A stretch of DNA of 64,000 nucleotides, from contig NZ_NBBI01000001.1 in assembly GCF_002197685.1 (NCBI RefSeq), positions 434,001-498,000 on the forward strand, read 5' to 3'. Below the pieces are notes generated by a model. That model saw only the letters and a program-made list of their open reading frames with translations, searched no databases and had not been told where the DNA came from. Shown here piece by piece: positions 58,862 to 64,000 of the stretch. The translations under genes and the position numbers were made by a program. The stretch is from Sphingomonas dokdonensis (GTDB lineage: Bacteria > Pseudomonadota > Alphaproteobacteria > Sphingomonadales > Sphingomonadaceae). Each line of letters begins with the position of its first letter. Position 1 is the stretch's first letter.

Positions 58862-61234
58862 TCAGAAACGGGCGGTCAGCTGAGCGCCGTAGAAGCGCGG
58901 CTCGCCCGGGATAAAGGTTGGCACGCTGAAGCTGCCGCCGGTGTTGCCGGCATCGAGCAGAAAGTCCTCATTGAAGGCATTGCGCAAGAAGGCTGATAGC
59001 TCGAAGCGATCCTGACCAAAGCTGACGCCGGCGCGGACGTTCACCAGCGTCACCGGACCCTGCGAGATTTCAGGCCGATTGGGCAGTTCGAAAAAGATCG
59101 TGCTGCGATGCGTGATGCTGGGGGTGGCGAACAGCCGAACGCCGTCGCTGATCGGCGCGTCGATGGTGAAGCCGCCCGCCGCCTGCCATTCTGGTTGCAG
59201 TCGGAAGCGCGCCCCGGAGAACTGCGGGGCAAAGCTGCTGTTCTTGTCGACGCCGCCATCGATCCAGCCGACGTTGCCGAACAGGCTAAGCCAGCGCGTC
59301 GGCTTCACGTTCAGCTCCGCCTCGACGCCCAAATTGCTCGCCGTGCCGGCGCTTTGCGTAAGGCTGGTGCCGTTGGGCTGAAGCACGCTGACCTGGAAGC
59401 CATCGTATTTCTGGTAGAAGACGCCAAGCGACCCGGACACCTTGCCTAACGCCGCCTTGATGCCGCCTTCGTAGTTCCAGACGACTTCTTCCGGCACCAG
59501 TTGGCGGTTCGCGACGGGGCGACCGCCGACCCGCGCGGCGTTCAGCTGAACGACCGGCGATCGGCGACCTTTCGAGATCGTGCCATAGACGTTCACCTCC
59601 GGTGTCAGTCGATATAGCGCGTTGAAGCGGGGCAGCACGGCCGCGTAGCTTTGCTCGGCAGTGAAGGTCTGGCCCGCCGTATCCACCTGCCCAGGCACCA
59701 GCGAGAGCGCCAGGCTCGGCAGGCCGGCGAGAAGCTGCGCTCGCAGCGGGGCGGGCAGCAGTCCCGGCAGCACGGGCACCGGCACATTGGCGAAATAGCC
59801 GGAGCGACGCTTTTCGATCAGAACCCGAACGCCGGCGGTCAGCTCAAGCTTTGGCGTCGGGATCCAAGTGGTGTCGGCGAACACCGAATAGCTGTCGTTC
59901 TTACCTTGGTTTTCGAACACCGAGGCATAGGGTATCTGCGTCAGCGCACCGCCCGTCAGCGTGGGTGTGGCCTGTGCCGCCGTCACCACGCCGCTGGCGT
60001 TGACGCAGCCTAGCGGCAAGGCGCGTGTCAGGCACTGGATGAAGGTGCCTTCTTCAGACGAGAAAGGCACGTTTTGCGAATTGTCTTCAAGAAAAACGTT
60101 CCAGCCGAACGAGGCGCGCCAGCTCGGATCAACATAGGTGAAGCGACCTTCGTGGCTGGCCTGCCAACCTTTCGCGATCTCGGCGAATTCAAGCCACCAA
60201 GCGGCGGAACCGTCGGCGTCGAACACCTCACGGCTGTCGAAATTGCGATAGCCATTGACGGTGGTGAAGTTCCAGTTGTCGGCAAAGTCGTAGCTGATGG
60301 TCAGATTGCCATCGTACACCTTGCGGTTGAGGCCAAGCTGGTCGTTACCGAGCACCTGCGCGGAGAGGGGTGAGCCGCCAAGGTTCGCATTGCCGAAGGG
60401 GTTGCCCGGACCATCCTCCGTCGGCAGCGCGCGCGAGATGAACGGTGTGCCGCCATTGTCCTGACGGTCGAACGTGCCGATCAGGTCGACGGTAAGGTCG
60501 TCCGTCGGCGTGTAGCGCAGGGACGCGCGGATGCCGAGCTGATCCTGTGCATACAGATCGCGTTCCTGGCGCGGCGACAGGTTCTTGACGTAGCCGTCGC
60601 GCGTCTTCCACTCGAACGCGACGCGAGCCGCCAAGACATCCGACCCGCCGTTCACGTAGCCGGACAGCAACGTCTGATCGAAGTTCCCGTAGCCTGCTGT
60701 CAGCGCACCGGAAAAGCCGGGGCGTGGGCGCGCGGAGGTCAGGCTGATCGCACCGACCGCCGAGGCCGTGCCGAAGAGCGTCGCCTGTGGTCCCTTGATG
60801 ACCTCTACGCGCTCAAGATCGTAGATCGCCTGGTACGAGCCGCGTGAACGCGAGATGTCGACGCCATTATAATAAAGCGTCACGCGTGGCCCCTGCTGCG
60901 ACGAGCCGGAGTCCGACGTGATGCCACGAATGACGATACCGGGATTGTTGGCGCTTTGCTCCTGAATGTTCAGGCCGGGAATGTAGTTCGACAGCTCGTC
61001 CAGATCGCCGACGCCCAACTCACTGATGCGCTGACCCGTGACGGCCGAAATGGTGATCGGCACGTCCTGCGCGCGCTGCTCGATCTTCTGCGCGGTGACG
61101 ATGATGTCATTGCTGTCGCGCGGGTCCTCGGTCGGCGTGGCACTCGGGTCTTGCACGGATGCTTGAGCAAATGCGGGCGCGGCCAGGAACGATGCGGAAG
61201 TAAGAAGCGCAGCGGAAAGCGGAATACGTAGCAC
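58862..61234 (-). CDS. TonB-dependent receptor
   Basis: A 790-residue receptor. Signal peptide to about residue 24 (LAAPAFAQA), TonB-box-like NDIIVTAQKIEQRAQDVPITI (read across 44-64), plug with LSNYIPGLNIQEQSANNPGIVIRG (read across 81-104) and RVEVIKGPQATLFGTASAVG, and terminal strand ending PRFYGAQLTARF. I chose GTG 61234 because GGAGG lies eight bases upstream; the TTG frame start at 61246 would consume the binding site. Co-transcribed with the PhoD-like gene. It may import phosphorylated or other compounds; substrate unknown. Confidence 0.9.
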   Translation of the reverse strand: MLRIPLSAALLTSASFLAAPAFAQASVQDPSATPTEDPRDSNDIIVTAQKIEQRAQDVPITISAVTGQRISELGVGDLDELSNYIPGLNIQEQSANNPGIVIRGITSDSGSSQQGPRVTLYYNGVDISRSRGSYQAIYDLERVEVIKGPQATLFGTASAVGAISLTSARPRPGFSGALTAGYGNFDQTLLSGYVNGGSDVLAARVAFEWKTRDGYVKNLSPRQERDLYAQDQLGIRASLRYTPTDDLTVDLIGTFDRQDNGGTPFISRALPTEDGPGNPFGNANLGGSPLSAQVLGNDQLGLNRKVYDGNLTISYDFADNWNFTTVNGYRNFDSREVFDADGSAAWWLEFAEIAKGWQASHEGRFTYVDPSWRASFGWNVFLEDNSQNVPFSSEEGTFIQCLTRALPLGCVNASGVVTAAQATPTLTGGALTQIPYASVFENQGKNDSYSVFADTTWIPTPKLELTAGVRVLIEKRRSGYFANVPVPVLPGLLPAPLRAQLLAGLPSLALSLVPGQVDTAGQTFTAEQSYAAVLPRFNALYRLTPEVNVYGTISKGRRSPVVQLNAARVGGRPVANRQLVPEEVVWNYEGGIKAALGKVSGSLGVFYQKYDGFQVSVLQPNGTSLTQSAGTASNLGVEAELNVKPTRWLSLFGNVGWIDGGVDKNSSFAPQFSGARFRLQPEWQAAGGFTIDAPISDGVRLFATPSITHRSTIFFELPNRPEISQGPVTLVNVRAGVSFGQDRFELSAFLRNAFNEDFLLDAGNTGGSFSVPTFIPGEPRFYGAQLTARF

Positions 61235-61343
61235 GAGATCCTCCAATGACCTGGCGGTCAGTAGAGGCTTGCGGCGTCATCGGCATGACGAGGATGCGAC
61301 GCTGCTGTGACACGCGGCAAGATTGTTGATCCGCTGTTCGCCC

Positions 61344-62432
61344 TCAAACTCTGGTCGCGCGGGCGAGCAGGGGAAGAAGGGCGGGCGCGCGGCGTGCCAA
61401 GTGGACAGCCATTGCGGCGAGCCACGGTTGCTCGCCCGCATGCCAGGCCAGTGACGCGATCTTGACCGGTCGGTGCAATCGAGCGGCGAAGCGCCGCTGA
61501 AAAGATTGTGCAGCTGCGGAACCGCCGCTTTGATAGGCCTCCGCAGCCGCCATACCGCTGGCCGTCGCGATCGCCATTCCTTCGCCGGCGAGCGACGGGA
61601 TGACCCCGGCCTGATCGCCGAGCCGAAAGACGCCCGGTAACGCTGTGGTCGCGCGCCAGCCGTATGGAACGTTCGCCACCGCATCGATCGGGCTGTTAGG
61701 CATGCGCAGCGCGAGGCGCTCACCAAGCAGAGGTAGTTCGGCGCCAAGTTCATGAAGCAGCTTCTCGGGGGTGCCGGCTGACTGCAATCGCGACCGCCGC
61801 ACGGCCATGCACAGGTTGCCGCTGCCATCCTCTTGCCTGACCAGCCCGGCGTAGCCGTCGCGCGTCAGGTGCAGCTCGATTGCGTTGCCGACTAGTCGAT
61901 CCAATGCCGAGCCAGGCAACAGGCGCACCCGCAGTCCAAGCGTCGGATCGTCGCCGCGCGCTTCTGCAGGGCGCGCCAGGCCGCGCGTGTCATGCTTGCC
62001 ACTAGCGAGGAACAATGCTTCCGCGTCGATCTCGGCGCCATCCTCAAGCCTTGCGACGCTTCCGTCAATCGCACGCACGCCAATACCGCGCTCGATTCTT
62101 GCGCCGGCTTTGGCCGCATGCGCCAGCATCAGGCTGTCCAGCCTGAAGCGGGAAGCGGCGCGAGCGGGGGCCGGAAGCGGCGCCTCGGCCATGCCGTCGC
62201 GTGTCAGCAGCCGAACATGGGTGATGCAATTCGGATTGAGCGCGGCCCCTTCGATCCCGAGGCGTTCGAGCATGGCAAGCATGTGCCAGCTCATAAACCC
62301 GCCGCACAGCGCATCACCCGTCTCGCGCGTTCGTTCGATTAGGAGGTGCGGCATACGCGATCGCGCCAGGCATATAGCCAGGCTGGCGCCTGCCGGTCCG
62401 CCGCCGACGATCAGCGCAGGCGTTCGACGCAT
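61344..62432 (-). CDS. FAD-dependent oxidoreductase (geranylgeranyl reductase-like)
   Basis: A 362-residue flavoprotein of the PHBH/geranylgeranyl-reductase fold: FAD site IVGGGPAGASLAICLARS (about 8-25), ERTRETGDALCGGFMSW, and FRLGDQAGVIPSLAGEGMAIA for the second flavin-binding segment. It overlaps the methyltransferase gene by 22 bases and belongs to the same operon as the type III polyketide synthase. It probably oxidises or reduces the polyketide ring or side chain. Confidence 0.9.
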   Translation of the reverse strand: MRRTPALIVGGGPAGASLAICLARSRMPHLLIERTRETGDALCGGFMSWHMLAMLERLGIEGAALNPNCITHVRLLTRDGMAEAPLPAPARAASRFRLDSLMLAHAAKAGARIERGIGVRAIDGSVARLEDGAEIDAEALFLASGKHDTRGLARPAEARGDDPTLGLRVRLLPGSALDRLVGNAIELHLTRDGYAGLVRQEDGSGNLCMAVRRSRLQSAGTPEKLLHELGAELPLLGERLALRMPNSPIDAVANVPYGWRATTALPGVFRLGDQAGVIPSLAGEGMAIATASGMAAAEAYQSGGSAAAQSFQRRFAARLHRPVKIASLAWHAGEQPWLAAMAVHLARRAPALLPLLARATRV

Positions 62433-63100
62433 AGCCGAAATGGGAAATTGCGCTGGATGCTCGCGTCAGAAATGCCGACTTCGGCCAGCAGTTCCTGCCA
62501 ATCTGCCGGTCGAAACGATCGCGCGATCGACATCGTGCCGTCGTGGCGTACCATGGGGTGCCAACGGGCAAGGCGCGCCAGCAGCGGAAAGCCGCGATAG
62601 GCGAAGGTGTGTCGCAGAAGATCGTTTACGAACCAGCCGATTGCAGCATGGGCCTCCATAAAGCGAAGAAAGGCGATCAGCTGCTCGCGGGTCATGTGAT
62701 GCGCGACGAGGCTGGAAATGATCACATCCCATGGTTGATCCGCTAGGTCGGCGTAATCTCCGGTGAGCCAACGTATTGATGAGCCTGAGGGCGTATGCTC
62801 GCGTGCCGCCGCTTCGCTGCGCGGGTTCAGATCGACCCCGACGAGATCGACGGCAAGACCCCGTCGCGCAGACCAGCGCTCGATTCGGCGGAGCATGTCG
62901 CCGTCGCCGAAGCCGACGTCCAAGATGCGCAGTCGGGAGCGACCGCGGGCGGCGCGGCCCAGAAAAGCGAGGGTAGGTCGCGGCGCGAGCGTGACGGTGT
63001 TTACGCGCGCAAGATCGGCGACGACCGCGGCATAAACGGCGGGATCGAGATCGTCGGCATCCATCAACTCATCGGCGTGGAGCCTCGTGGCGAGGGTCAC
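62411..63100 (-). CDS. Class I SAM-dependent methyltransferase
   Basis: A 229-residue methyltransferase with the SAM motif RILDVGFGDGDMLRRIE (about 62-78), VDLVGVDLNPRS and DVIISSLVAHHMT. I chose GTG 63100, overlapping the end of the polyketide synthase gene by four bases; the longer frame is a shadow of that gene. In similar three-gene clusters such an enzyme methylates the product of the type III polyketide synthase, for example an alkylresorcinol. Confidence 0.9.
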   Translation of the reverse strand: MTLATRLHADELMDADDLDPAVYAAVVADLARVNTVTLAPRPTLAFLGRAARGRSRLRILDVGFGDGDMLRRIERWSARRGLAVDLVGVDLNPRSEAAAREHTPSGSSIRWLTGDYADLADQPWDVIISSLVAHHMTREQLIAFLRFMEAHAAIGWFVNDLLRHTFAYRGFPLLARLARWHPMVRHDGTMSIARSFRPADWQELLAEVGISDASIQRNFPFRLCVERLR

Positions 63101-64000
63101 GTCACGCTCGCAAAGCGGAAGCCTTCGGCCGCGAGCCCCGGCCCGAAGGCAAGCGCAACACCTTGCCGGATGGGCAGCCCATCGAGCAGCCGAGCCAGAA
63201 CGAACATCAGCGTGGAGGACGACATGTTGCCATTCTCCCACAATGTCTCTCGAGAGGCTGCCAACGCCTGCTCGGGCACGTCAAGCGATCGCTCAACGGC
63301 GTCAAGGATCGAACGGCCGCCAGCGTGAACCGCCCACCCGTCTATGTCCGCTGGCGGCGTGCCACCCGTGATGGCGCGTACGAAGTCCCGATCGGCCAGC
63401 GCCGCAGCTATCCTGCCCGGCACTTCTCCCGACAGGTGCATGGCGAACCCATGATCGGTGACGTCCCACCGGATCAGCTCTGCGCTATCGGGCAGGGTGG
63501 TTGCGAAGGTTGATCCGAGCGCAAAGCCGCTTTGGTCGCCGGTGACGAGCGCCGCCGCGGCGCCGTCGCCGAACTGAAGCATGGCCAGCAATGCTTCAAG
63601 ATCGCTGGTCGCTTGAAGATGCAAGGTGGAAAGCTCGACCGTCACCACGAGCACCTTGGCGCTCGGTTCGGAGCGCACGATGTGCCGGGCCGTTCGCAGC
63701 GCCGCGACGGCCGCATAGCAACCCATGAAGCCGATCAGGGTCCGCTCGGTCGACGGCGGCAGGCCGAGTTTTGCGGCAACGATTTGGTCGATGCCCGGCG
63801 CAACGAAGCCGGTGCAGCTTGCCACCACCAGATGCGTGACCCCGTCGAGCGACTGTTTTGTTGCAAGATCGTCGATTGCGCGCAGTGCGAGAACAGGCGC
63901 TGCCTGGGCGTAAATGGCCATGCGGGTAGCGGTGCCCGGCCAGCGATCGGCCTCGTACAAGCCCGTCGCGGCCGTGGGATCCAGACCCTCCGGCAGCACC
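63097..64000 (-). CDS. Type III polyketide synthase (N-terminus cut by window edge)
   Basis: About 301 C-terminal residues of a chalcone-synthase-like type III polyketide synthase; the full family has about 350 residues, so some 50 N-terminal residues lie beyond the right edge. The catalytic triad is present: Cys in GFMGCYAAV, His in WAVHAGG and Asn in ENGNMSSST. It condenses malonyl-CoA units on an acyl-CoA starter. It is the first visible gene of the operon with methyltransferase and FAD enzyme, with four-base overlap to the former. Product unknown, probably an alkylresorcinol or pyrone. Confidence 0.92.
   Translation of the reverse strand, partial: VLPEGLDPTAATGLYEADRWPGTATRMAIYAQAAPVLALRAIDDLATKQSLDGVTHLVVASCTGFVAPGIDQIVAAKLGLPPSTERTLIGFMGCYAAVAALRTARHIVRSEPSAKVLVVTVELSTLHLQATSDLEALLAMLQFGDGAAAALVTGDQSGFALGSTFATTLPDSAELIRWDVTDHGFAMHLSGEVPGRIAAALADRDFVRAITGGTPPADIDGWAVHAGGRSILDAVERSLDVPEQALAASRETLWENGNMSSSTLMFVLARLLDGLPIRQGVALAFGPGLAAEGFRFASVT

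Overview
The window is GC-rich, densely coded chromosomal DNA that looks alphaproteobacterial, most likely from a Sphingomonas-like member of the Sphingomonadaceae. This rests on three large TonB-dependent receptors, a fused PhaAB-type Mrp antiporter subunit, the transhydrogenase genes split as pntAA-pntAB-pntB behind a tiny aa3-oxidase subunit IV gene, ECF sigma factors with RskA- and NrsF-type anti-sigma factors, and frequent GTG/TTG starts in ATGA-type overlaps. I found no insertion sequence, prophage or CRISPR array. The taxonomic call is inference from gene content.

Layout. 1-2.7 kb: end of a type I secretion-like ABC/HlyD/TolC operon. 2.8-5 kb: a DUF2062 membrane protein and an AlgE-like outer-membrane protein. 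5-8.8 kb: an oxygen-sensor-like FixL/FixJ pair, preceded by a perfect dyad and five 16-bp tandem repeats that each carry an FNR/FixK-like TGAT-N4-ATCA core. 8.8-10.4 kb: a hypothetical protein and a GAF protein. 10.9-16.8 kb: a seven-function Mrp/Pha cation/proton antiporter operon, then an NtrC-like regulator whose GAFTGA loop reads GAFPGA. 18.3-21.7 kb: oxidase subunit IV and transhydrogenase. 21.8-24.2 kb: a winged-helix protein, tRNA-Val, a DUF2141 protein, a lipoprotein and tRNA-Arg. 24.6-28 kb: an ECF sigma/anti-sigma pair and two paralogous Tat-exported ferritin-like proteins.

28.2-34.3 kb holds the most interesting system: a periplasmic thiol and methionine repair regulon. It contains a thioredoxin-like protein, a CcdA-like electron carrier, a DUF1223 protein, an ECF16/SigF-like sigma factor, a sulfite-oxidase-fold (YedY/MsrP-like) reductase with its cytochrome b, a small Met-rich secreted protein, the anti-sigma factor NrsF, and a DUF417 (RclC-family) protein. 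Four promoters with the same GTAACC(G)-N15/16-CGAA pattern precede its transcription units. The composition matches what I recall of the SigF/NrsF hypochlorite-scavenging systems (YedY1 plus a Met-rich peptide). In this sequence the sigma gene is frameshifted by one extra GC in a (GC)4 tract, and the ccdA-like gene has a probable 1-base deletion.

34.3-41.8 kb: an operon of TonB receptor, ABC ATPase and two DUF3526-type permeases, beside an M14 metallopeptidase. The receptor and the peptidase share an upstream dyad motif. 42-52.7 kb: an alcohol-to-acyl-CoA catabolic region with two LysR regulators, an outer-membrane transporter, GMC oxidoreductase, two aldehyde dehydrogenases, an SDR, a zinc alcohol dehydrogenase and a CaiB/BaiF CoA-transferase. 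53.2-57.1 kb: a large TonB receptor and a TetR regulator. 57.2-64 kb: a minus-strand run of type III polyketide synthase (cut by the right edge), methyltransferase, FAD-dependent oxidoreductase, TonB receptor and PhoD-like phosphatase.
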